Program-made: the position numbers and the translations under genes
Part shown: positions 1 to 8,603 of the stretch, one piece after another
How the letters are laid out: each line of letters begins with the position of its first letter
How positions within the stretch are numbered: the first letter of the stretch is position 1
NCBI GenBank assembly: GCA_902771225.1
Contig: CACXWH010000009.1
Location: 1-56,234, forward strand
Direction: 5' to 3'
Source of the DNA: an uncultured Methanobrevibacter sp.
GTDB lineage: Archaea > Methanobacteriota > Methanobacteria > Methanobacteriales > Methanobacteriaceae
DNA length: 56,234 nt
The notes under the pieces: model-generated
Seen by the model: only the letters and a program-made list of their open reading frames with translations
Database searches by the model: none
Told to the model about the DNA's origin: nothing

Positions 1-196
<196 letters not shown>

Positions 197-341
197 CTTG
201 CATTATTTTAATTTGTTAGTAGACTGGTACTGTTCTATTTATAATGGTATGGTTTAGTAGCAATTTGGTTAGGTGTTAACAGTTTGGGTGAAAGTTGCAC
301 TGATAATAATTCATTATTTTTCATTTTCATGTGTGATAGGT

Positions 342-513
<172 letters not shown>

Positions 514-530
514 CTCTATTACAATTACTA

Positions 531-553
531 CTATTTTTTTGTTATTTTATTTC
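531..553 (+). terminator. T-rich terminator after the rRNA operon
   Basis: A run of T residues interrupted by single other bases follows the 5S gene. Archaeal transcription often ends at such T tracts. It sits between the 5S 3' end and the next gene, which starts at 588. No strong hairpin is seen. Confidence 0.45.
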
Positions 554-587
554 TAATTATTTATGTTGATATTTTTTTGGTGATTTT

Positions 588-2057
588 ATGAAGGTTAAAG
601 TTTTGGACACAACTTTACGGGATGGAGAACAAACACCAGGTGTTTCTTTAAATTCTATGGAAAAATTTAGAATTGCATCTAAACTTGATGAGATTGGTTT
701 GGATTTTATTGAAGCGGGTTCTGCCATTACTTCAGAAGGTGAAAGAGAATCCATTAAAAATATTACTTCTCAAGGATTTAATGCAGAAATTTTAAGTTTT
801 TCCAGACCATTGACTGTTGATATTGATTATTGTTTGGAGTGTGATGTTGATGCAGTTAATTTAGTTGTTCCTACTTCAGATTTACATGTTTTTGATAAAT
901 TAAAAATCACTAAAGATGAACTTGTTGAGATGTCTAATTCTGCAGTGGATTACTGTAAGGATCATGGTCTTACTATTGAGTTATCTGCTGAAGATGCTTC
1001 TCGAAGCAACCTAGATTTTTTAAAGAATGTCTTTTTAAATGCTATTGACCATGGTGCTGATAGAATTTGTGTATGTGATACTGTCGGTATTTTAACTCCA
1101 TATTCTTCTTTTGAACTTTTCAATTCTTTAAGAGATATCAATGCACCAATATCTTGTCATTGCCATAATGATTTTGGTTTGGCAGTTGCCAATACTTTGG
1201 CTGCTCTTAAAGGTGGGGCTTGTGAGTTCCATTCTACAGTAAATGGTATTGGTGAACGTGCAGGCAATACTTCATTTGAAGAATCTATTGTTAGTATAGA
1301 TAGATTATTGCCGGATTTTTCAACAGATATTAAAATTAATGAAATTTATGATTTGTCTAAACTTGTTGCTCGTTTAACGGGGGTTTATATCCAACCAAAT
1401 AAAGCAATTGTTGGAGAAAATGCTTTCGCTCACGAGTCTGGCATTCATTCTGATGGGATTATTAAAAATTCTGCTACCTATGAACCTATGACTCCAGAAC
1501 TTGTTGGCCGTAGCCGCAGATTCATCATAGGTAAACATATGGGGACCCATGGTTTGAATTCCCGATTAAATGAATTGGGTTTAAATGTTGATAAAGTTCA
1601 GCTTCAACATATCTGTGACAATATTAAAGAACTTGCAGATAAGGGTAAAACAGTTACAGATGTGGATTTGCAGGCAATTGCAGAAAATGTTTTGGATATT
1701 AATTATGAAGATAGAATAAAGTTAAAAGATGTCACTGTTGTTTCCGGTAAAAAAGTAATGCCTACAGCTTCTGTTAAATTGAATATTGATGGTGAAGAAA
1801 TTTTAAATGCTGGTGTGGGTATCGGCCCTGTTGATGCAGCAATCAATGCTATAAACTCTCTTGAGATGTTTGATGATATTGATTTTATAGAATATCACGT
1901 AGACGCTATTACTGGTGGTACTGATGCACTTATTGATGTAATTATTAAGCTTCAAAAAGGAGATAGGATTATTTCTGCAAGAGGAACTGAACCGGATATT
2001 ATTGATGCCAGTGTTAAGGCATATATTTCTGGGGTAAATAGGTTACTTCAAGAGTAG
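588..2057 (+). CDS. cimA: (R)-citramalate synthase
   Basis: This 489-aa enzyme of the isopropylmalate/homocitrate synthase family most likely condenses pyruvate and acetyl-CoA to citramalate, the first step of the pyruvate route to isoleucine. The N-terminal TIM barrel shows [14 protein letters not shown] (residues 6-19), the metal-binding CHCHND near 195, NGIGERAGN near 222 and [10 protein letters not shown] near 285. The C-terminal third (about 360-489) is the LeuA-type allosteric domain, which the shorter homocitrate synthase AksA lacks. Length and the segments IEAGSAIT and VVPTSDLH resemble Methanocaldococcus CimA from memory. A GGTGA motif precedes the ATG. The alternative is 2-isopropylmalate synthase (leuA). 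Confidence 0.78.
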   Translation: MKVKVLDTTLRDGEQTPGVSLNSMEKFRIASKLDEIGLDFIEAGSAITSEGERESIKNITSQGFNAEILSFSRPLTVDIDYCLECDVDAVNLVVPTSDLHVFDKLKITKDELVEMSNSAVDYCKDHGLTIELSAEDASRSNLDFLKNVFLNAIDHGADRICVCDTVGILTPYSSFELFNSLRDINAPISCHCHNDFGLAVANTLAALKGGACEFHSTVNGIGERAGNTSFEESIVSIDRLLPDFSTDIKINEIYDLSKLVARLTGVYIQPNKAIVGENAFAHESGIHSDGIIKNSATYEPMTPELVGRSRRFIIGKHMGTHGLNSRLNELGLNVDKVQLQHICDNIKELADKGKTVTDVDLQAIAENVLDINYEDRIKLKDVTVVSGKKVMPTASVKLNIDGEEILNAGVGIGPVDAAINAINSLEMFDDIDFIEYHVDAITGGTDALIDVIIKLQKGDRIISARGTEPDIIDASVKAYISGVNRLLQE

Positions 2058-2065
2058 GGTTATTT

Positions 2066-2548
2066 ATGAATTTACAGATTTTAGGTTTTAAGGGTAATAT
2101 CGCTTCTGTTAGTGATACTTTAAATTATATTAATTCTATTAAAAAAGATTCAGAAGTTATTCAATTGTTAAATGCCGATGCTGTTGCTGGTAGAAGACAT
2201 GTTGAACATGGTGTTAATCAAGCTTTTCTCGCCTTTGAACGTGATGAAAATCTTGCTAATGATTTAAGTGTTGAAATATGTCTTAGATGTTCTGCTCAAA
2301 GACAGATTTCTAAGGCTTTTAATTTATTGGGTTTAAAAGAAGGTCAAATGAATTTATGTGCAATTTTAATTGATTGTGATGATTATACTTCCCAGTTATC
2401 TTCTCTATTTACTTTAGATGATAGTGTTTTACTTCCGGATGTTGATATATTAAAGGAAGTTTATGATATTGGTGAGGATGAGTTGGAAATTGTTGATGTT
2501 GAGGATATTTTAATTGATAGAATTTCTAGACTTGTTGTAGATTATTAA
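2066..2548 (+). CDS. KEOPS complex subunit Cgi121
   Basis: This 160-aa protein matches the Cgi121 family, the KEOPS subunit that binds the tRNA 3' tail and helps Kae1/Bud32 make N6-threonylcarbamoyladenosine at position 37. The family pattern is visible: NADAVAGRRHVEHGVNQA (about 50-67, the conserved NA and H positions) and SVEICLRCSAQRQISKAF (about 86-103, the E-rC-s-QI motif). It starts 8 bp after cimA and is probably co-transcribed with it. Its 3' end overlaps the convergent gene on the other strand by 23 bp. Confidence 0.85.
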   Translation: MNLQILGFKGNIASVSDTLNYINSIKKDSEVIQLLNADAVAGRRHVEHGVNQAFLAFERDENLANDLSVEICLRCSAQRQISKAFNLLGLKEGQMNLCAILIDCDDYTSQLSSLFTLDDSVLLPDVDILKEVYDIGEDELEIVDVEDILIDRISRLVVDY

Positions 2549-3491
2549 CTGCTTTAATTATTTTGTTTAAATATTCTTTTTCAAGACAATTGTAATTTAG
2601 ATTTTTAATCTCTATGGAGATTGCTTTTGTTTTTACTCTATTGTAATTTGGACATTTATTTATAAAGCCACTTTTGTTTATTGGTAATTGCTTTTTCAAC
2701 TCCCAAGTTTTTTGCTTTGCATCATCGTCGCGTATAATTAAATTAACACCTCTTTTATTGGCATGTATCACATTAGGTATATGTTTTTTTAAATAGTCTG
2801 TTGCATTTAATGTAAGTTGTAGATTATTATTAACATTTTTAAGTTCTTCATATATACCGCTTGAAATAATTTTATTAGTTTTGCTTAATTTTAATGGAAG
2901 TGATGTCTCATTAAAAAGATTTTCATCATTCGTTGCAATAAATCCTCCGCTTCCAACATTAATAATTTTAGGTTGGCCTGTTGAAGCAATAACTATATCT
3001 GAATATTTACAATTACCCATTAATCTTTTTTCATCACCAATTCCTGCTGAAGCATCTTCAATTATGGTGATTCCATGATTTCTGCAATACTTAGAAATTG
3101 ATTTTATATCTTGTTCTGCAGTATAACCTGCAAAACTAGTAAAGATTAATGCTGAATTATCTTTAAGTTCTAAATCATCCATATCTTTCGGATTAATAAG
3201 ACCAAAATCTGTTTTAAGAGTAATAATGTTTTTACCTAAAAATTTTGCAATCTGTTTAAATCCATGCCATCCTCCCTGATCGGGAATTAAAATATCTCCT
3301 TTAATAGAACTTAATGCAACAAAAATGCTGTTATTGCCACTTGAAGTGATTTTTGAAAATTCTGAATTTGTCAGTTCACAAATTTTATTTTCACATTCAT
3401 TTTCAAAATCAGTATTCTCAAGGTTTCCTGATGCCACCTCAGACATAATATGTTTGGTTTTATCGCTTGGAGTTTTAAATTCAAATGTCAT
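2526..3491 (-). CDS. DegT/DnrJ/EryC1-like PLP-dependent protein
   Basis: The 321-aa product has the fold signature of DegT/DnrJ/EryC1/StrS aminotransferases. The segment IIEDASAGIG holds the cofactor-binding aspartate, and STGQPKIINVGSGGF contains the likely Schiff-base lysine followed by the family's GxGG turn. I chose the internal ATG (MTFEFKTP) because the longer reading frame overlaps the upstream NreA gene, while this start lies 4 bp after its stop. At 321 residues it is shorter than typical sugar aminotransferases (about 370-400), and no sugar genes are adjacent, so the substrate is unknown. It overlaps cgi121 tail to tail. Confidence 0.7.
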   Translation of the reverse strand: MTFEFKTPSDKTKHIMSEVASGNLENTDFENECENKICELTNSEFSKITSSGNNSIFVALSSIKGDILIPDQGGWHGFKQIAKFLGKNIITLKTDFGLINPKDMDDLELKDNSALIFTSFAGYTAEQDIKSISKYCRNHGITIIEDASAGIGDEKRLMGNCKYSDIVIASTGQPKIINVGSGGFIATNDENLFNETSLPLKLSKTNKIISSGIYEELKNVNNNLQLTLNATDYLKKHIPNVIHANKRGVNLIIRDDDAKQKTWELKKQLPINKSGFINKCPNYNRVKTKAISIEIKNLNYNCLEKEYLNKIIKAVNNLQQV

Positions 3492-3495
3492 AATA

Positions 3496-4665
3496 TCATT
3501 TCTTAAAATACATATCAAGAGTGGTCTGTTTTGTGTGAAGCATTTCATTCAGCAATGTTCCTTGATTTACAAATTCTTTAACAGGTATTCGAAGTTTTGT
3601 TCCAGCATATCTTAAGCAATCTTCCAATGTTTCAAATTCAAGGTAAGGTCTAGACATTGCCTCTTTAATATTTTCACGAACATTAAACACACCTAATGGA
3701 ACATAATTTTCATATGCTTCTCTTAAAATTATCAACCCTGATTGTTTTTTAATTTTAGAAAGGTAATCAAGAACTACCATTTTTGCAGTGTAATAGCATC
3801 CGCCTACTCTGGAATATTCTTTCTTCCCTCCATTTGTTTCATAATCTGAAAATATTAATCTTTCATTTTTTATTATTTTAATAAATGCCTCATACCATTC
3901 ATATTGCCATTCTGTTGGGGTTAAAATAATTACATAATAAGTGTTTAGAGCTCCAAATTCAAATACTCTGTAGGTATCCAGTCTTTCAAATTTCCTTACA
4001 TCTTTTAAAAATTCATCTGCAAGTGTTGAATCACATGCTGTAATTGACCAACGTGTAGGAACTAGTTTTCTTCTATTTTTAGTACCAATCGCACCAACGG
4101 AAAATGCTTTTTGCATTGCTGTAAATGGAACATCTTTATCATGAAGATTCATTACAGCTTCTGTAGCTTTCAAGTCCGTATCGTAAAATGTTTTTTCAAG
4201 TTGCTTATCCCATCTAACTGCATCAATATCAAATTTTTCAATTACTGCACTTGGACCATGAGGTGTACTGTCTTCGGTAATCATAGATCCTGTTGGTGTT
4301 TTTCCAAAAGTAGCTTCGCTGTCAATTGATTTTGATGCTAGTGATATGTCCTGTAATTTTTCTACAAAAGGATTTTCCAAATCATCAATTTTAATTAATT
4401 GCTTTCCGCGTACAAGACTCATTCTATAGTTAATAATGTCTTCCTGCTGTTTGTTTTGGCCAATCCATGATTCAGGCGAGTCCATAATTGAAGTATCTCC
4501 GACTTCATTAACCATCATGGGTCCGGCATAAACTTTCGGATAAGACCATCTTCCAATAAAAACAGAGGGTGGTGTACTTCCTTCAAGATTTTTTCCAATA
4601 TTAACAGATTTCATTTGGATTTGTTCTGTTAATTTGGCTAAATAAGCATTTTTAGTTGTTTTCAT
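3496..4665 (-). CDS. nreA: DNA repair protein NreA
   Basis: This 389-aa protein is of the archaeal Nre family, implicated in DNA repair (in Haloferax, nreA loss causes mitomycin C sensitivity). Family motifs include [18 protein letters not shown] near 32-49 and [12 protein letters not shown] near 205-216. The last residues, QTTLDMYF at about 380-387, form a textbook PCNA-interacting (PIP) box, as described for NreA. No N-terminal zinc finger is seen, although some Nre proteins have one. The downstream PLP-protein gene follows within 4 bp and is likely co-transcribed. Confidence 0.88.
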   Translation of the reverse strand: MKTTKNAYLAKLTEQIQMKSVNIGKNLEGSTPPSVFIGRWSYPKVYAGPMMVNEVGDTSIMDSPESWIGQNKQQEDIINYRMSLVRGKQLIKIDDLENPFVEKLQDISLASKSIDSEATFGKTPTGSMITEDSTPHGPSAVIEKFDIDAVRWDKQLEKTFYDTDLKATEAVMNLHDKDVPFTAMQKAFSVGAIGTKNRRKLVPTRWSITACDSTLADEFLKDVRKFERLDTYRVFEFGALNTYYVIILTPTEWQYEWYEAFIKIIKNERLIFSDYETNGGKKEYSRVGGCYYTAKMVVLDYLSKIKKQSGLIILREAYENYVPLGVFNVRENIKEAMSRPYLEFETLEDCLRYAGTKLRIPVKEFVNQGTLLNEMLHTKQTTLDMYFKK

Positions 4666-4668
4666 AAT

Positions 4669-4700
4669 AAATAAAAAAAGTTAAGAGATATAATCTCTTA
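4669..4700 (-). terminator. Hairpin plus T tract after guaAB
   Basis: Arms TAAGAGAT (4682-4689) and ATCTCTTA (4693-4700) form an 8-bp hairpin with a 3-nt loop directly after the GMP synthase subunit B stop. On the minus strand it is followed by a run of seven T, the layout of an intrinsic terminator. It separates the gua cluster from nreA. Confidence 0.6.
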
Positions 4701-4701
4701 T

Positions 4702-5628
4702 TTAACAAAATTCGATAGTTGCAGGTGGTTTGTCACTTATTGATAAAGCAACATGTGTTACTTCGGAAATTTCAGAAGTTATCCTTTTTGATATGGTTTG
4801 AACTACATTCCAAGGTAATTCTGGAACATAAGCAGTCATTGCATCAACAGAGTTGACAATTCTTACAATAACTAAATATCCAAAGTCTCTTTGATCTCCT
4901 TTCACGCCTGTAGCTTTACTATCAGTTAAAACTGCAAAGTATTGCCATACTTCTTCGTCAAGGCCTGCTTTTTCAACTTCATCACAAACAATTTTATTTG
5001 CCTTTCTGCAAACTTCAACATTTTCTCTAGTTAAGTCTCCAATGACTCTTACGCCAAGTCCTGGTCCTGGGAAAGGTTGTCTGTAAACAGTTGTTTTTGG
5101 AAGGTCTAATTCATCACCAATTTCTCTTACTTCATCTTTGTATAAGTCGCGGATTGGTTCACATAATTCCAATTCCATTCCACTTGGAAGAGCTAAATTG
5201 TGGTGTGATTTAATTTTTCCATCACTTTCAATCCAATCTGGTGCTATTGTTCCCTGTACTAAGAATTTAGCTCCGGATTTAATAGCTTCTCTTTCAAACA
5301 CTTCAATAAATACTCTTCCGATGATTTTTCTTTTTTCTTCCGGGTCTTCAACACCAGCAAGTTGGTCCATAAATTCGTCTGAAGCATCAATAAATTTAAA
5401 GTTTAATCTGTCTTTAAATGTGTTGGTTACTTGTTCAACTTCACCTTCTCTTAAAAGACCATGATCGACAAAAACTGCAGTTAAATTATCTCCGATTGCT
5501 TCTTGAACTAAAACGGAACAAACTGAACTGTCAACCCCGCCGGAAAGTGCAATAATTGCTTTTTCATCTCCGATTTGGTCTTTAATTTTTTGAATTGCAT
5601 CTTCAATAAATTCCTTTGGACTTAACAT
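4702..5628 (-). CDS. guaAB: GMP synthase subunit B (ATP pyrophosphatase)
   Basis: This 308-aa subunit adenylates XMP and transfers ammonia from the glutaminase subunit to give GMP. The N-type ATP pyrophosphatase P-loop [10 protein letters not shown] lies near residues 28-37, and the C-terminal dimerisation half contains [12 protein letters not shown] and ends PATIEFC, as in GuaA. The start is MLSPKEF: it lies 1 bp after the stop of the upstream gene, with a GAGG motif inside that gene. The longer frame would overlap it. Archaea split GMP synthase into two genes, and the partner glutaminase lies one gene upstream. Confidence 0.93.
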   Translation of the reverse strand: MLSPKEFIEDAIQKIKDQIGDEKAIIALSGGVDSSVCSVLVQEAIGDNLTAVFVDHGLLREGEVEQVTNTFKDRLNFKFIDASDEFMDQLAGVEDPEEKRKIIGRVFIEVFEREAIKSGAKFLVQGTIAPDWIESDGKIKSHHNLALPSGMELELCEPIRDLYKDEVREIGDELDLPKTTVYRQPFPGPGLGVRVIGDLTRENVEVCRKANKIVCDEVEKAGLDEEVWQYFAVLTDSKATGVKGDQRDFGYLVIVRIVNSVDAMTAYVPELPWNVVQTISKRITSEISEVTHVALSISDKPPATIEFC

Positions 5629-5629
5629 T

Positions 5630-5887
5630 TTATTCCTCATCCTCTTCTTCGTAATCTTCAATAATCTGTTTAATCATAGCTTCCAATCCATTGTCATTAC
5701 CGGCTTCGATAGCTTCGAATATTTCATCATATTTGACGAATTTTTCTAATTTTACGGATTTAGCTCCGATTCCTGAAATTCTAAATCCATATTCTTCATC
5801 ACCAATTTCTATATTAACATATTGTCTTTTTAAACCGGCTTTGTTGTCTTGTGCTTTTTGTGCTAAGTCTTCTGCATTGTCAATCAT
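5630..5887 (-). CDS. Acidic 85-aa protein between GMP synthase subunits
   Basis: I do not recognise a family. The protein is short and soluble, and ends in a run of acidic residues (EDYEEEDEE). It has no cysteine motif and no membrane segment. It is sandwiched between the two GMP synthase subunit genes, 9 bp from the upstream one and 1 bp from the downstream one, so translation is probably coupled. A structural or regulatory role in the split GMP synthase is an inference from position only. Confidence 0.75.
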   Translation of the reverse strand: MIDNAEDLAQKAQDNKAGLKRQYVNIEIGDEEYGFRISGIGAKSVKLEKFVKYDEIFEAIEAGNDNGLEAMIKQIIEDYEEEDEE

Positions 5888-5896
5888 TATTACACC

Positions 5897-6454
5897 TTAT
5901 TTTTTACATATTTTATAGAAGTTTTCAAATATCTGTGATCCTTTTGGGGTGTGATGTACTTCTGGGTGGAACTGTATTCCATATACATCTTTGGTTTTAT
6001 GTTTAAAGGATTCAATATCACATAATTTTGAATTAGCTAAAATTTCAAATTCATTCGGAATGCTTTTAACTTCATCTTTATGTGATGACCAAACCGCCAT
6101 TTCTGGGGCCAGATTTTCAAACAAATTTTCATCATTGATAATATTGATTTGAACTTGAGCATAACTTTCAGTGTTGGAAGTTGAAACTTCCCCACCATAA
6201 CTTTTAGCAATTAACTGATGGCCTAAACATATTCCTAAAGTAGGTATGTCAAAATGTTTAATGTATTCTTCACTGTTTCCAGCACCTTCAATTGAAGGAC
6301 CGCCACCTAAAATTAATCCTGTTGGATTTTTAGATTCCATTTCTTCAATACTTAATGTATTGGGAACTAATTCGGATTCAATTTTAAGATATTGTAAACT
6401 ACGTTGAATTCTATGGTTGTATTGGCCTTTATTATTAACTACTAATATTGTCAT
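5897..6454 (-). CDS. guaAA: GMP synthase subunit A (glutamine amidotransferase)
   Basis: This 185-aa class I glutaminase supplies ammonia to subunit B. The catalytic triad is visible: Cys76 in GICLGHQ, and His163 and Glu165 in QFHPEVHH. The oxyanion-loop motif [13 protein letters not shown] lies near 48-60. The ATG giving MTILVV was preferred to an upstream in-frame codon because family members start there. It is the first gene of the gua cluster and is transcribed divergently from thg1. Confidence 0.93.
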   Translation of the reverse strand: MTILVVNNKGQYNHRIQRSLQYLKIESELVPNTLSIEEMESKNPTGLILGGGPSIEGAGNSEEYIKHFDIPTLGICLGHQLIAKSYGGEVSTSNTESYAQVQINIINDENLFENLAPEMAVWSSHKDEVKSIPNEFEILANSKLCDIESFKHKTKDVYGIQFHPEVHHTPKGSQIFENFYKICKK

Positions 6455-6561
6455 ATTATGCTCCAAAATATTATGATATTATTTTTGGTTTTTTTCATTT
6501 ATTATACTTTGTATCAAAATTTATATCAACTGTTTCAAAAATTTCAAATCAACAGAGTTAA

Positions 6562-6581
6562 GGTATAAAACTCATATAAAG
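6562..6581 (+). promoter_or_regulatory. TATA elements upstream of thg1
   Basis: GGTATAAAAC (6562-6571) and CATATAAAG (6573-6581) resemble archaeal TATA boxes. They lie 60-80 bp before the thg1 ATG, leaving a leader with room for the GAGGTGA ribosome-binding motif near 6630. Which of the two is used cannot be told. Confidence 0.4.
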
Positions 6582-6642
6582 TAATTTCTTTATATTATTT
6601 ATCTATTTTAAACTAAATTATTAATCATGAGGTGAAAAATTA

Positions 6643-7407
6643 ATGCACTTCGATGATTTTGACAAGGAAATGAGAAAATACGAAGAATCAATAGACCAAT
6701 ATATTCCTGAAGACAAATATATTGTTGTTCGTCTCGATGGACGCTCATTTACTCGTTTGACTAAAAGAGTATGCAAATTCAAGGTGCCATTCGATGAAAA
6801 GTTTAGGGATTTAATGACCGATACTGTTAAATCATTAATGGAAAGTGGTTTTAAAATTGTATACGGTTATACTGAAAGTGATGAGATTTCACTTTTATTC
6901 CATCCTAGTGAGGATACTTTTTCAAGAAAGGTGAGAAAAATTAATACAACTCTTGCAGGAGAAGCCAGCGCAGCTTTTTCACTTAACATTGGACAAATTG
7001 CAACTTTTGACAGCCGTGTAGTACCGCTTCCAGATAAAAAAAGAGTAGGGGACTACTTCAGATGGAGACAGGAAGATTCCCTCAGAAACGCCTTGCAGGG
7101 ATACTGTTATTGGACTTTAAGGGATGAAGGAAAAACTGCATCTCAGGCTTCCAGAATCCTTAACCGTAAAGGTGTTAAGTTTAAAAAAGATCTTTTGGCT
7201 GAAAAGGGCATTGATTTTGACAGTGTTCCAAACTGGCAAAGATATGGGTGTGGCATCTACTTTAAAGAAATTGAAAGAGAAGGATTCAACCCAATTAAAA
7301 ACGAAAAAGTAATTGCAAAAAGAAGAGAACTCTTTGTGGATTACGAAATCCCCTATGGGGTTGAATACAAAGATTATGTTTTGGAATTTTTAGAGGATGA
7401 TGTCTAA
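6643..7407 (+). CDS. tRNA-His guanylyltransferase, Thg1 family
   Basis: This 254-aa enzyme adds nucleotides to tRNA 5' ends in the 3'-5' direction. Eukaryotic Thg1 adds G-1 to tRNA-His, while archaeal and bacterial Thg1-like proteins repair truncated tRNA 5' ends using the template strand. The metal-binding carboxylates correspond to Asp32 in VRLDGRSF and Asp80/Glu81 in YTESDEISLLF. The following KINTTLAGEASAAFS and FDSRV are family motifs. The start has a GAGGTGA motif 8-10 bp upstream. An RNA ligase lies directly downstream on the same strand, which suggests RNA repair. Confidence 0.92.
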   Translation: MHFDDFDKEMRKYEESIDQYIPEDKYIVVRLDGRSFTRLTKRVCKFKVPFDEKFRDLMTDTVKSLMESGFKIVYGYTESDEISLLFHPSEDTFSRKVRKINTTLAGEASAAFSLNIGQIATFDSRVVPLPDKKRVGDYFRWRQEDSLRNALQGYCYWTLRDEGKTASQASRILNRKGVKFKKDLLAEKGIDFDSVPNWQRYGCGIYFKEIEREGFNPIKNEKVIAKRRELFVDYEIPYGVEYKDYVLEFLEDDV

Positions 7408-7446
7408 TCAAGACAATCATCACTTTTTTTTGAATTGAATGAAAAA

Positions 7447-7458
7447 TATGTATAAAAC
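7447..7458 (+). promoter_or_regulatory. TATA box for the RNA ligase gene
   Basis: TATGTATAAAAC lies in the gap after thg1. Transcription would be expected about 25 bp downstream, near 7480. That start point places the ATG at 7486 first in the message, one reading-frame step away from the ligase frame. Confidence 0.45.
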
Positions 7459-7519
7459 TAAATTCTCTTATTAAACTAAAAATATATGCAGCAGAGTAAT
7501 TAGTTACTGTTATGAAAAA

Positions 7520-8464
7520 TTGGATGGAACTTGTCTGATATTGTACTCTCTAAAAGACCATAATGGCAATATCATCGAAATTATACCTAAAACAAGAGGA
7601 AGGGTTGTTGCCGATAGGGATTTCATTGAACTACTCAATAAGATTGACCAAACTTCGATAAATGAATATTACTCAAAAAATGACGGAATCCTAATGTTTG
7701 AATTGTATGGAAAATTGAATCCCCATTTTATTCAATATGGTGAGGATATTGATGTTAAGCTGATTGCTGTTTATGAAAATTCTCAATTCACACCAACAAA
7801 TCCTATTGAAAAGCCTGATTTGGTCTTTTCTCTTGAATATGATGGAAACTGGATAATCAATGTCAGAAGTAAAAATTTTAAAAAGTATTTTGGCAATGAT
7901 AAATACATTTTCTCCACAAATAGGGATGCAATTAATGGAATGTATCAGCTGCTGATTGATTTAAATGAAAAACATGAAAAATTGGTTGGTAAAAAAGCAA
8001 TTGAAGGTGTAATTATCAATACCTTAAACATTAACGGACACCCTAAATGGATTAAAATTAAACCTGGAATGGGAAATAAAGACAAGGTAATCATGGAAAG
8101 CAGCATTAAAAAGGAAGTGTTAAAATATTTTGATGAATACGGATCTGAAGTGCTTACACTTTACAACAATAATGAAAATCTTCATACAGAATATATCTAT
8201 CAAATGCTTGAGGAAGAATTCTCCAGAAAAGTAATTGATGAATATGCTGATAAAATAGAAGAGATTTTCATGGAATTCTGGAATAAAAGAGTCCACGAAA
8301 ATATTAACACAATCTCTGATGATTTAATTGATGAATATGCAAATTGGGGCATTGATTACTGCATGAATGTCTTTGACAAAAAATATCCTATGAAAAGGGA
8401 TGAATCTGATAAGTTGTATGCTTTACTGGAAGAGAAGATGTTGAAGTATGGATTTGATGTTTAA
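7520..8464 (+). CDS. RNA ligase of the nucleotidyltransferase superfamily, start uncertain
   Basis: The protein has the covalent nucleotidyltransferase motifs of RNA ligases: motif I KLDGT, motif III MFELYG (residues 59-64 from the TTG), motif IV IEGVIIN (161-167) and motif V WIKIKPG (177-183), then an all-helical C-terminal region. The only canonical start in frame is TTG at 7520, which codes the L of KLDGT and so drops the catalytic lysine (codon 7517-7519). The frame is open back to 7475 but holds no ATG, GTG or TTG before that lysine. An ATG at 7486 is one base out of frame. The true start is therefore a rare codon, or a one-base change disrupts the gene. The pairing with thg1 suggests tRNA or RNA repair. 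Confidence 0.75.
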   Translation: MDGTCLILYSLKDHNGNIIEIIPKTRGRVVADRDFIELLNKIDQTSINEYYSKNDGILMFELYGKLNPHFIQYGEDIDVKLIAVYENSQFTPTNPIEKPDLVFSLEYDGNWIINVRSKNFKKYFGNDKYIFSTNRDAINGMYQLLIDLNEKHEKLVGKKAIEGVIINTLNINGHPKWIKIKPGMGNKDKVIMESSIKKEVLKYFDEYGSEVLTLYNNNENLHTEYIYQMLEEEFSRKVIDEYADKIEEIFMEFWNKRVHENINTISDDLIDEYANWGIDYCMNVFDKKYPMKRDESDKLYALLEEKMLKYGFDV

Positions 8465-8603
8465 TGAATTCATTTATTATAAAAAAATGAATTGAACATA
8501 TTTCAAATAACAAAAAAATATTCATATAAATAAATTCCATATATGTTAATTAATGGTAATCTTTTTTCAGAGATTTCTAAAAAAATTAATTGGGGGAAAA
8601 TAT

